20,988 nucleotides of DNA from Chara braunii (Eukaryota; Streptophyta; Charophyceae; Charales; Characeae), in contig BFEA01000037.1 in assembly GCA_003427395.1 (NCBI GenBank), positions 1,019,146-1,040,133 of the forward strand, read 5' to 3'. This document shows positions 1-7,516 of the stretch, one piece after another. A program made the position numbers and the translations under genes. Below the pieces are notes generated by a model. That model was given only the letters and a program-made list of their open reading frames with translations. It was not told the DNA's origin and did not search any database. The first letter of the stretch is position 1, and each line of letters opens with the position of its first letter.

Positions 1-148
1 GGGAGAAGGAAAGGAGAGGAAGATAAGGAGAAGAAGAAGAAGAAGAAGAAGAAATGATTGAAGAAGAAGAAGAAGAAGAAGAAGAAGAAGAAGAAGAAGA
101 AGAAACGAACGAAGAGGAAGAAGAAGAAAAAAAAAAAAATACAAAAGA
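1..148. repeat. GAA/GAAA purine microsatellite
   Basis: This is an almost pure purine tract on the plus strand, dominated by GAA triplets (about 28-52 and 60-105) and ending in an A13 run near 127-139. It reads as poly-Glu in one frame, but nothing besides the repeat supports a protein. Confidence 0.9.
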
Positions 149-242
149 AAATTGTCGTCGATTACTTATCTGCACGAAGGTAGCAACGACGATGACGAGG
201 ATGGCACGGCGTGGCAACGAGGACGACGGTCACGGCGATGGC

Positions 243-396
243 GACGTGGCATGACGACGGCGATCACGACGGTGGCGATGATGACGTGGCACGACGCCGA
301 CGATCACGACTATGACGATGATGACGTGGCACGACGGCGGTGATCACGACGATGACGTGGCACTACAGCGACGATCACGACGATGATGCTGATGAT
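243..396. repeat. 40-bp minisatellite, about four units
   Basis: Units start with GACGTGGCA at 243, 283, 323 and 354. The first two are 40 bp long and the third is 31 bp. Each unit contains GATCACGAC and ends in GATGAT-type triplets. A more degenerate unit may precede it at about 205-242. The array reads through as Asp/His-rich in one frame and Arg-rich in others, so I treat it as non-coding. Confidence 0.75.
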
Positions 397-1532
397 GGCC
401 AGGTGGTGACAATGAAGCAGGGTGGGTCGGGCGGGTTCGAACTGCTCCAATACCAGTGTGACGAGGCTGAGGCACAGGCAAGGCAACGAGGCTGGGAGAG
501 AGTGAGAGCACACACACACACTCACTCAACTCGATGCAGACTCGACACGACTCGACGGACGCAGACACGAAGTGGCAAAGTCGCAAAGTCGAAGTCTTGG
601 ATTTCCGAACACAATGTCGAGGCAAGTCACACCGAAGCACAAGCACTGAGGCCGCAAAACTGAATGCCCGTACTGGGCTTGGGTCCGATCTCAAGTATCG
701 GACTCAAGTTCAGTCCGATGGACAGAAGTGCAATTTGCCCAGGGCTGAACTGAAAATCGAAAGTTTGAAAATGGGCGCCAGAATGCCGGATGGCACCAAG
801 TGTCCCAAATCAGAAAAATAAAACAAAGCGAAAAATAAAAATAAGAAAAACAAAGAAAAGAAAATGTGTGCAGTTAACTGCGGGTAGCGTCACGCGGACC
901 AGGGATCAAGTCCTGGTGTAGTCCGTAACAAGCAGTGCTTCCGCAACTTTGTGAAGGAACAACTGGTTTGGCTTGGCACTGTAGCAGCTAAATATAGCTG
1001 CAGTTGACTGTATGTGCCTGCGTCGGACCAGTACCGGTCTCCTGCAGGCTCTGCTTGCCAAAATTGGTGCTCCAGAAGTCTCCGGACTTTCTTGGGACAC
1101 TGCTGCAAAATTTGACTCCGGGACCGGACTTCCACTACCGGTACCTACGGACTTTTCCTACTTGCGATGTTTCGGTACCCGAACTCTACCGACCTACAAT
1201 GCTTCGACCGCTGGCCTACCGGGACAGCCTAGGACTGGGACCGATTCGGACCTCGGGACATGGGCTTCGGCGACTGACTGCGTGAAATCCTTTCACCTGA
1301 GTTGCACAGTTGGTGTTAAGTGCGGTCAGAGCTGCCGGATGCGCAGACGCTTTCATTGTATAATATAATTATTGATTGAACTTTTCTTGTTCGCTGATTC
1401 GAGTTTCTTCCTGGGCTTTGTGTGTGAATTCTCATGTGAATGTTCTGCGCATGCATGTGGTGATTCGGAGTTGAACTGGGGGATGGTCATTGCATATATG
1501 TGGCCATCTGCACTTCGTTTTTGTTGCACATT
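397..1532. other. No supported gene; simple-sequence patches
   Basis: No convincing gene was seen. The stretch contains a short CA run at about 509-522, an A-rich patch at about 803-870 (AAAATAAAA-type), and a small hairpin at 898-917 whose arms are ACCAGG and CCTGGT. A GC-rich part at about 1020-1270 repeats short ACCGG/CCGGTAC words. The open frames here are short, overlap on both strands, and resemble no family I recognise. Confidence 0.5.
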
Positions 1533-1761
1533 TTGGCGACTCTCCCCTCCATGCCTCCTCTCCTCCTCCATCGGCCGTACCCTTCCCCCTTCTCGCCCCA
1601 CCCTTCTTCCCCTTCCTCTTCCCCCCATGTCTTGCCCTCCCTCCTCCTCCCGGCTCTCCGCCCTTGCACCCGCCTCTTCCCCTCTTGCACCCCCGTCTTC
1701 CCCTCTTGCACCCCCGTCTTCCCCCCTTCTCTCCCCTGCCTCCTCCTTTTCCTCCGGCTGA
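1533..1761. repeat. Polypyrimidine tract with 21-bp repeat
   Basis: About 230 bases are almost entirely C and T on the plus strand. Inside it, a 21-bp unit beginning CTTGCACCC repeats three times, at 1663, 1684 and 1705. Open frames across it on both strands (Ser/Pro/Leu-rich on plus, Gly/Arg/Lys-rich on minus) follow from the composition. Confidence 0.85.
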
Positions 1762-2777
1762 ACTCACGATTTGTGGATCAACAGCAGAAACAGGTGTGTA
1801 CTGCGTATACATAAACCCTACGCATCCAGACACTATATGTCCATTTTGCGGCCATGGGTGTTATACTGAATGAATGCGTGGTCCTTTTTGGTGCCAGTTC
1901 TTCCTTCATGTTGGCCTGCAATCGACATGCCATTTGTCGAGAGTGTATGGTCGACATGCTAAATGCCAGCTGTCGTGGCAGCTGTTGTACTGAGAATGCT
2001 CAGTTTAGGTCTTCGATGTGTTAATCCACCTCACCCTTGCAATGTATGTCCTCTCTGACATCAAGGATGGACAAATTCTTGAACCTTTTCTTATCCTTTC
2101 CTTTGCTTTCATCTCCATGTCACTCCCCATTTTCCTTCTCTTCCTTCACTTTGTCTCCTCTCCATCTCTTCTCTGTGTTTATGCCTTCCACCTTTCTACT
2201 CTGCTTCTTTCTCACCGGGTACAAGTGGGCTGTTATGGCACACAGGGATGCCGGCAGCTCGTGCGCAATCAATGTGGCAAGCCTGTACGTGAGAGGCACA
2301 GTAAAGGGGGAGTTGAAAGAAGAATGATAAAATGAATGGTTTCAGTGTGCTCTTCTTGTTTGTCTTGCTCTTTTTTCGTTTGTTTGAAATTGTTTCACAA
2401 ATTGTGCTCTTTTAGTCCATAGACATGTGACAATATATCGTGGATGATGTACCGTCCATTAAAGGTGTATATCGTGGATAGATTGACCGAAAACGGGTAT
2501 GGGTGTATGCCCTGGATAGACAGTGAGCAACTAACTTCTAGGGGTATGGGCGTGTGCCATGTTATAGTATATCCAGATGCGTATCTGGACTGACCATTAC
2601 TGGTGTTTCGTGCTGATAAGCACGTAACAACAGGTAAATGTGTATGTACTGCAGATTGACACATCTCAAGAGGTAGGCAGGCATGTGTGCCATATGTAGC
2701 TCGAGAATTACGGGCAATTACGGAGGGATGTAATTGACAGTTTTGTTGTTAAATGAACTGGTCCTTTCTTTTTGCAG
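1762..2777. other. No supported gene; possible intronic sequence
   Basis: This stretch holds a second pyrimidine-rich run at about 2080-2215, ending before CACCGGGTACAAG. A possible but weak exon could lie between an AG near 2225 or 2247 and a GTGAGA at about 2288. I could not find a convincing reading frame or homology for it. From about 2340 to the AG at 2776-2777 I see nothing beyond sequence compatible with an intron that ends in a T/C-rich tract and CAG. Confidence 0.35.
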
Positions 2778-2911
2778 GAAAACACTGCTCCGCGACGCTG
2801 GCATTCTGCGCCCGCTTCCAGATGCTCTCAACAGGCCATATCGCGCCCCAGCTGGACATGTGAGATTTGAGTATGAACGCGATATAGCGGAAGAGCTAAA
2901 TCTTGCTTTTG
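2778..2911 (+). CDS. Probable internal exon of an unrecognised host gene
   Basis: A 134-bp segment open in one frame is bordered by a good plant-like acceptor (CTTTCTTTTTGCAG, ending at 2777) and a donor (GGTATGT; the GT is at 2912-2913). The translated segment runs from KTLLRDAGILRPLPDALN through RPYRAPAGHVRFEYERDIAE to ELNLAFG. It is soluble, charged and rich in Pro and Arg, with no membrane segment. The first base of the exon completes a codon begun in an upstream exon. I do not recognise the family and assign no function. Flanking exons were not found with confidence, and an adapter remnant 270 bp downstream makes contiguity with the right-hand sequence doubtful. The frame is also open for 11 codons upstream of the acceptor, so a short unspliced ORF is the alternative. 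Confidence 0.5.
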
Positions 2912-3183
2912 GTATGTGGTACCCTAACTGTATCCAAGGTCTCCTTAGGTCTTTTTTTTATTATTACGGCCTTTGAGGCCTTTTTTACTATCATTATAGT
3001 ACTACGGGAAACCCGGTAGCACCCACATCCGTGTTCAAGCCTTCAATGAGGGAACATGCGGGAGCTGCACCTACTAGCAGGTGTGATACCTGCTACAGTG
3101 GTGGGCGATACCGTTCAGGGGTCAGCCGGTAGCATCAGGACCGAGCTTCAACCGAGTGGCCAGTCGCTGTGCCTCCCCTCCCC
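2912..3183. other. Putative intron sequence with several hairpins
   Basis: No gene was seen. Three inverted repeats stand close together: GGCCT-TTG-AGGCC followed by T6 (about 2970-2988), CTACGGG-AAA-CCCGGTAG (about 3002-3019, one bulge), and AGCAGGT-GTGAT-ACCTGCT (about 3077-3095). The word CCGGTAGCA occurs twice. A B-box-like 9-mer, GTTCAAGCC, lies at 3033-3041. It could be part of a short interspersed element, but no A box or boundaries could be defined. Confidence 0.3.
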
Positions 3184-3215
3184 CTTATACACATCTAGAT
3201 GTGTATAAGAGACAG
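3184..3215. other. Nextera/Tn5 mosaic-end junction adapter (artefact)
   Basis: Positions 3197-3215 are exactly the 19-bp Tn5 mosaic end used in Nextera libraries (AGATGTGTATAAGAGACAG). Positions 3184-3196 are the inner 13 bases of its reverse complement, CTTATACACATCT, placed head to head. This is the structure of the mate-pair circularisation junction and not a biological site. The outer six bases of the left copy do not match, as if read-end errors or trimming were involved. Confidence 0.93.
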
Positions 3216-3687
3216 GTTCAGTATACCACGTACGTTACCTGTTTAATGCCGATCAGGGGGGCCAACGGTCTATCTCTAGATGGCGGGCACCGAAGTATGC
3301 CCAGGTAGGTACATGAGGGCAATGGGAATTGAACCCAAGGCAGGTCATGTTTTTGCGGTTCATGGCTGGTAAGAACTGGCTAATAAGTAATAGACCTTTT
3401 CAAACACATGGGGCCCTTTAATACAGGGCCTATGTGTGTCAGGGGGGAGGATGGATGGAGGCATGCATGGAATCTTGGATGTGGGGAGCTGGGTGAAGCG
3501 CGAGGGGGTTACGGGGAGCTGGAGTTCTGTTGGGGGGGGGGCGTGCATGTCACTTGCACGTCAGATGTTCTTTCCTGCGGGTGGAATTTTGAAATTGACT
3601 TAATTTGAGTCTATACTACTCCATAGAGTATTCACTAGTTTGTAATTTATTGGACTTTTCATATCCTCGTATTATGTCTTTGTCTTC
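3216..3687. other. No supported gene between adapter and element 1
   Basis: Nothing gene-like was found. The stretch contains a G-run at about 3531-3541 (G10 or so), a short GTGTGTCAGGGGGGAGG-type G-rich patch, and AT-rich sequence immediately left of the retrotransposon. ORFs here on both strands are short and unsupported. Confidence 0.4.
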
Positions 3688-3691
3688 ACAG
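3688..3691. repeat. Left target-site duplication ACAG
   Basis: ACAG directly precedes the TG of the 5' LTR, and the same four bases follow the CA of the 3' LTR at 12524-12527. Gypsy elements usually make 5-bp duplications. The fifth base differs here (C on the left, G on the right), so either the duplication is 4 bp or one base has mutated. Confidence 0.6.
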
Positions 3692-3920
3692 TGAAACGGT
3701 TTTCACCTTTGCAGTAACAGATGCAGATCCCAGGGCTCGATCCCTAGACCTTACCTCACCCGTGTACAGTATCAAGTCGACCTTTGTGTGTTTTGAATCC
3801 GTGACCTGTGTTTTGATAGCTGACTGGTGTCTGTCATAGGTCTGTGTAGCTGTCGGGTCTTGAACCATAGGTCTGTCGAGTAGGGGTTATAGCTGTGTAG
3901 AGGTCATAGCTGTTGCAACT

Positions 3921-4013
3921 CTGAAAGGTCAAGGTCGTAGCTGCTACAGTCTGGAAATGTCCAGGTCGTAGCTGCTACAGTCTGGAAATGTCCAGGTCGT
4001 AGCTGCTACAGCT
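3921..4013 (+). repeat. 31-bp tandem repeat in LTR U3
   Basis: Three units of 30-32 bp begin CTGAAAGG or CTGGAAATG (3921, 3951, 3982). Each carries AGGTCGTAGCTGCTACAG, which contains the interrupted palindrome GTAGC-T-GCTAC. The 3' LTR has only two units (about 11783-11844). Its U3 position, about 220-310 bp upstream of the TATA box, suggests an enhancer-like repeat, but that is an inference. Confidence 0.85.
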
Positions 4014-4229
4014 CTGAAAGGCCAAGTCCACAGACTTCCGGAAGGTCCGGAAGTGGCCTTTCGAGTGTTGCTCACGTTAGACCAGAGGCAAGCGGGCAAG
4101 TGGGTAGTCCAACTTTGCTTAGTCAGCGGTACCCAGTCCCACTCTCACTTTGTCCAGTCAGAAAGTACCATGTGGGACTGTGTGCACCACGGGCCCGGTG
4201 GAAAGGGGCAGACCAACGGCCAACAGAAC

Positions 4230-4236
4230 TATAAAT
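4230..4236 (+). promoter_or_regulatory. LTR TATA box
   Basis: TATAAAT lies about 540 bp into the LTR and is kept in the 3' LTR (12060-12066). A TATAAAG stands at the matching place in the element 2 LTR. The expected RNA start is 25-35 bp downstream, around the CATTCATTTTC sequence, and would mark the U3/R border. Confidence 0.65.
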
Positions 4237-4693
4237 CAAGAGGCAGTGTCCAGCCACTCATTCATTTTCTGTGTGAGCCATGCGGAAGCGCTGCCCAGGC
4301 GTCTTGTGCGAGGTGGTCTGCAGATGCCCGTAGTCGAAGTGGGCTGCAAGGAAGATAGAGCAGCCATCGCTGCTTGTAGGAAGTGGTAGCCGGAGGCTAT
4401 AGCTGCCATAGCTAGCAATAGATAGTAGTGTGTGTGTGTGTGATACAGAGCAGATATGTGTGGGATATCCAGGGAGACCTAGAGTTAAGTGTGTGCGAAC
4501 AGTCGTGGTGAATACAGATCGGGGAAGTGAAGTGTAGGCGCTCAGGCGCCATAGCCAGTGTGAAGCGAGTTTGTATCTGAACTGTGTTCTCGGCTGTAAT
4601 ATCTCTGAGCTTTGTGTGGGCGCCTGGCGCCAGTGTGGATTTCAATGTGTTTGCATGCATGCTGGACGAAGATGAAGACGAGTCTGATTGCAT

Positions 4694-4706
4694 TGGTATC
4701 GGAGCT
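4694..4706 (+). other. Primer-binding site, initiator tRNA-Met type
   Basis: TGGTATCGGAGCT begins two bases after the LTR end. It matches the usual plant initiator tRNA-Met PBS (TGGTATCAGAGC) except for one A-to-G change. This fixes the right border of the 5' LTR and shows that minus-strand synthesis would be primed by that tRNA. Confidence 0.88.
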
Positions 4707-4860
4707 GGTTCCCGCTATTCCATGCACCATTGCCGTTGTCAACAGGAAGGAGGCGCGCGCCAGTTGGGCGCCATAGCAGAAGTGCGCCATCGAAGAAGAA
4801 GAGTCTGCCATAGCTGCGCCACTGAAGGAAGGTGCCGCGTACCTGCAAAGAGACAGAGAT

Positions 4861-4863
<3 letters not shown>

Positions 4864-4944
<81 letters not shown>
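4864..4944 (+). repeat. (GA)n microsatellite in element 1 leader
   Basis: About 40 GA units lie 160 bp downstream of the PBS, within the transcribed leader. Their complement produces the Leu-Ser repeats of long antisense open frames, which are not genes. The following 270 bp stay purine-rich (GAAGAGAAAGAGAG-type) and carry GCCATAG words. Confidence 0.95.
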
Positions 4945-4948
<4 letters not shown>

Positions 4949-5223
4949 CGATACAAGATTGGTTGTGTGGTCCAAGGAAGGAAGTGGCGGTCATAGCCGC
5001 CAAGCTCAGACACGGAGTAAACAAAGAAGAAAGACGATCGAGATAAGGAGGAGGAAAAGACGAAGAGGAAAGAGAGAGAAGCCATAGTCGAGGAAGAGAA
5101 AAGAGAGACAAAGAGAAGATAGAAGCCATAGCCGGGGTGAAGAAGAAAGAAGGAAGGAGAGAGAAGGAGGGAAGCGAAGGTTGAAGGGAGAAAAGGAGTC
5201 GGCAGCCACAACCGAGTTGAGAG

Positions 5224-5366
5224 TTGACCAAGGCGTTGACCAGGGACTTGACTGGGGTTGACCAAAGGTGTTGACCAAGGTGTTGACCGGGGTTGACCGA
5301 GGTGTTGTTCGGGGTTGACCAAGGCGTTGACCAGCGTTGACCAAGGTGTTGACCGGGAATTTGACC
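5224..5366 (+). promoter_or_regulatory. TTGAC(C/T) W-box array in element 1 leader
   Basis: Eleven TTGACC and one TTGACT occur in 143 bp, at 5224, 5236, 5248, 5258, 5271, 5283, 5293, 5315, 5327, 5337, 5349 and 5361, usually 10-13 bp apart; a degenerate TTGTTC fills the one larger gap. TTGAC(C/T) is the core of the plant WRKY-factor binding site (W box). Element 2 has the same kind of array in the same leader position. Whether WRKY proteins bind it is an inference; it may simply be a minisatellite. Confidence 0.7.
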
Positions 5367-5376
5367 AAGTTGGAGT

Positions 5377-5605
5377 TGGTATACTCTCGCCAAGCCTTCA
5401 ACCTATCCCCTCGCCCTATGGATGTGCACTCACCCCATGGTACTTGCTGAGTCTGTCTGTCTCTTCTTTCGCCCTATGGATGTGCACTCACCCCATCGTA
5501 CTTGCAAGTTTGTCTGTCTCTTCCTTCAACCTATCCCCTCGCCCTATGGATGTGCACTCATTCGATGGTATACTCTCGCCAAGCCTTCAACCTATCCCCT
5601 CGACT
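5377..5605 (+). repeat. Leader tandem repeat, 58-70-bp units
   Basis: The core GCCCTATGGATGTGCACTCA occurs at 5413, 5471 and 5541. The larger block GGTATACTCTCGCCAAGCC plus TTCAACCTATCCCCTCG frames it on both sides (about 5381-5415 and 5568-5602). Element 2 carries only one unit at about 20665-20750, so the array expanded in element 1 or shrank in element 2. Confidence 0.85.
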
Positions 5606-6035
5606 ACATGAGGTCGTAGAGCTGTGTTGACCAAACCCACACAGGCTGAGTAGGGCTTAAGCCCATGTCTGACGATTGACTGACCCGGAGGATAAACCCC
5701 CCAAGGACCCATACAGACTGGTGGGCTGCTCAGTGTGGCATGGTAGGCCCAAAGTGTGAGTTGTGGGCTGCACAACCAGTTGTCTAAGTCTTGAGAGGGC
5801 TTGCTGATCGCGTCGTCCTTTTTGCGATGAATTCCTGAGTTATGGGGGATCTCCTTAAATGCCTCTTGATCAGCATTGAAGTCCTGTAGTGACAGCTTAG
5901 TAGTAGGTCTAGGCTAGAGACCATAGTTGACAGTTCTTGTGGTCCTTAGAGACTCAGTTAGTCACTTAGTCAGTCAGTGGGTGGAGGTCTAAGTGGTGAG
6001 GAGTGGAACTGTCACTCGGTTGTGCGCCTTTCACC
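5606..6035 (+). other. Distal leader of element 1, non-coding
   Basis: No gene. This is the part of the leader just before the gag start. It is clearly homologous to 20037-20640 of element 2 on the other strand; for example, both contain GGGGGATCTCCTTAAATGCC. A lone TTGACC lies at 5627. The stretch near 5690-5770 holds GTGGGCTGC twice. Sequence kept between two diverged elements here could reflect a packaging or translation signal, but this is unproven. Confidence 0.6.
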
Positions 6036-6810
6036 ATGGTTGACACGCGTACCGGTGAGAGCACCACCCTGTACACCAAGGCTCAGGAGGAGCAAGCCGC
6101 CACTGTATTAAAAGGAGGCCAAGAAGGAAGTGATCAAGCAGGCTAAGAAGTTGGCCTTATTGGAAGAGGAGGCGGCGAAGAAAAAGAAGCTACAAGAGGA
6201 GATGGAGAAGTTGCAAAGAGAAGAAGAAGAGAAGTTGAAGGCGGTAGAAGAAGAGGAACTAGAAGAGGAAGTGAAGGAAGAACCCCCCTTGGAGAGGAGT
6301 AGAAGAGAAAGAGGGGAGTTGAGTCACACGAACTTGGAGGATCAGTGGATGGAGAAGAAGATTTCAGAGTGGGTTGTAAATCTGTCTTTGGGAGAAACAG
6401 AAGAGGCGATGATGTATGTACCCAGAGCCGAACAAGAGGTGGTGATAAGAGAGTTGGATGAAGAGGAAGATCCTCTACGCTGCCAGACAATAGAAGAAGA
6501 AAAGAAGTTGGAATGGAAGTTGCGCCTTACCAGGGAGAAGAAGCAACGACTAGAAGTAGCAAGCAAGATGGAGGAGTTGAGGGGGATAAGTGAGAAGAGA
6601 AGAGAAATGGAAAGCCAGGTGGAGATATTGGGCAAGATGGATGTTATGGCTAGGAACATAGAGCTCCTGGCCAAGGCCCAAGAGGAACAGTATCAGTTCG
6701 TGAGAGGCCAGGATATATCTTTACAATCCATACACTTGGGATTTAGACAGTTTGCTCGCGAGATGATGATGCACGTGGGCACTGAGATGAAAGCGAGGAT
6801 AGATACATAG
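6036..6810 (+). pseudogene. gag: gag N-terminal coiled-coil region, element 1
   Basis: The likely start is the ATG at 6036 (CACCATGG context), beginning MVDTRTGESTTLYTK. A one-base shift in the run near 6105-6118 moves the frame to the one open from 6130. The protein then shows a Lys/Glu-rich coiled coil (about 75 residues), an acidic patch, a block EKKISEWVVNLSLGE, a second coiled coil (LEWKLRLTREKKQRLE), and a block ending QYQFVRGQDISLQSIHLGFR. TAG at 6808-6810 interrupts it before the core Gag domain. Element 2 encodes the same blocks in the same order. Such an N-terminal extension is longer and more coiled-coil-rich than a typical plant Gypsy Gag. A role in Gag multimerisation is an inference. 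Confidence 0.85.
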
Positions 6811-7516
6811 TGATTCTGCAAAGGCGCCATAGAAGGCGCAAAGCTTGCTATTCCACAGGAGGAGGAAGCTCGCCCCCGTAGAGAGCCAGCCAAGGTGAAA
6901 TTTCCTAATTCCTACAGTGGAAGAAAGAACAAAATTTCGATAACTGGGAAGCGAACGTCAATTCGTACGTTCACTTGCAGAAGATCTTACCTGAGGAACA
7001 AGTCCTAATCGATTTTCATGCCCTTAAAGACGGTCTAGCTTCGCCAGATCCCAGATCGTTGGCCCGCGCTGCACAGTGTGATAATAATATGGTAGCTTAC
7101 TCCCTTCTTGAATTCTTTAGATTGCTTCGTGAGAGATTAGCAGATGTCACTCGAGGCCTTAGGGCCTCTGACGAACTCCAAACCATCCACTCTCGTCAGT
7201 GGCGGAGAGCCAGGGCACTCAAGGGAGTAATGGACGAGCTAGTTGTTGTCCCTAGCCATGGGGTCATTGAGACCCAATTAGTTCAGTTGTTCTACCATGC
7301 CATGCCCGTTGCCTTGCACGGGCACTTCTTTGAAATGAGTAAACAGCCCACTATGACCTACGATACCTTGAGTAGGGAAGTAATGGCTTTCGAGGCCCGG
7401 TCCATGCCAGCTACCACCTTCTGGCACCCACCTTCTGGCACAAGGATCTGGACAAGGGACAAAAATGGAAGGGCCGTACCATCTCTGGCCAAGTCAAGGC
7501 CAAGGATCGCTTGATC
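6811..7516 (+). pseudogene. gag: gag core (Retrotrans_gag-like), element 1
   Basis: Homology resumes after the stop with PRREPAKVKFPNSY and FDNWEANVNSYVHLQK, then runs open from 6975. The segment has the usual Retrotrans_gag features: an aromatic W in the first helix, the LLRERLADV helix, and a block from MDELVVVP through LVQLFYHAMP to the LSREVMAFEA end. A 14-bp direct duplication (CCACCTTCTGGCA at 7414 and 7428) shifts the frame at the end of this domain. The open frame therefore ends at 7514, while the true continuation runs in the next frame. There is also a one-base indel near 6925-6935. This domain would form the capsid shell. Element 2 counterpart: 18543-19029. Confidence 0.85.

Larger units (their letters stand above)
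3692..4692 (+). repeat. 5' LTR of element 1
   Basis: This is a 1001-bp LTR starting TGAAACGG and ending GATTGCA, directly before the PBS. By hand alignment it matches the 3' LTR with about 48 substitutions over roughly 965 shared bases (about 5%), plus small indels and one extra 31-bp repeat unit. U3 contains the 31-bp array and a TATA box at 4230, so transcription would start near 4260. The GGCGCC palindromes in R/U5 lie at 4545, 4619 and 4626. I saw no clear AATAAA polyadenylation signal. Confidence 0.95.

Noticed and set aside
54-254. Poly-Glu open frame at the left edge
   Set aside because: It only translates the GAA microsatellite and then low-complexity DNA; there is no domain or splice support.
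885-932. tRNA-like sequence (TAGC..., GATCAAGTC, small hairpin)
   Set aside because: The A- and B-box-like parts are only about 20 bp apart and no cloverleaf can be drawn.
1372-1873. Pro/Ser/Leu-rich and Gly/Arg-rich frames over the pyrimidine tract
   Set aside because: Composition-driven; open in four frames at once without any domain.
2018-2335. Two overlapping plus-strand frames of about 100 residues
   Set aside because: Hydrophobic reading of a pyrimidine tract; possible splice sites were too weak and no family was recognised.
3033-3345. Possible SINE with B-box-like matches on both strands
   Set aside because: Such nonamers occur by chance about once per 2 kb on two strands; no A box, tail or boundaries, and the adapter interrupts the region.
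3692-4100. CRISPR-like array in the LTR
   Set aside because: The 31-bp units are directly adjacent without unique spacers, and the context is a eukaryotic LTR.
4053-4389. Plus-strand frames repeated in both LTRs (also 11895-12219)
   Set aside because: The repetition is due to LTR homology; the frames span the TATA box and have no known domain.
4542-5393. 283-residue and overlapping antisense frames over the element 1 LTR end and leader
   Set aside because: Their Leu-Ser repeats come from the GA microsatellite, and they lie opposite the LTR, PBS and leader; no homology was recognised.
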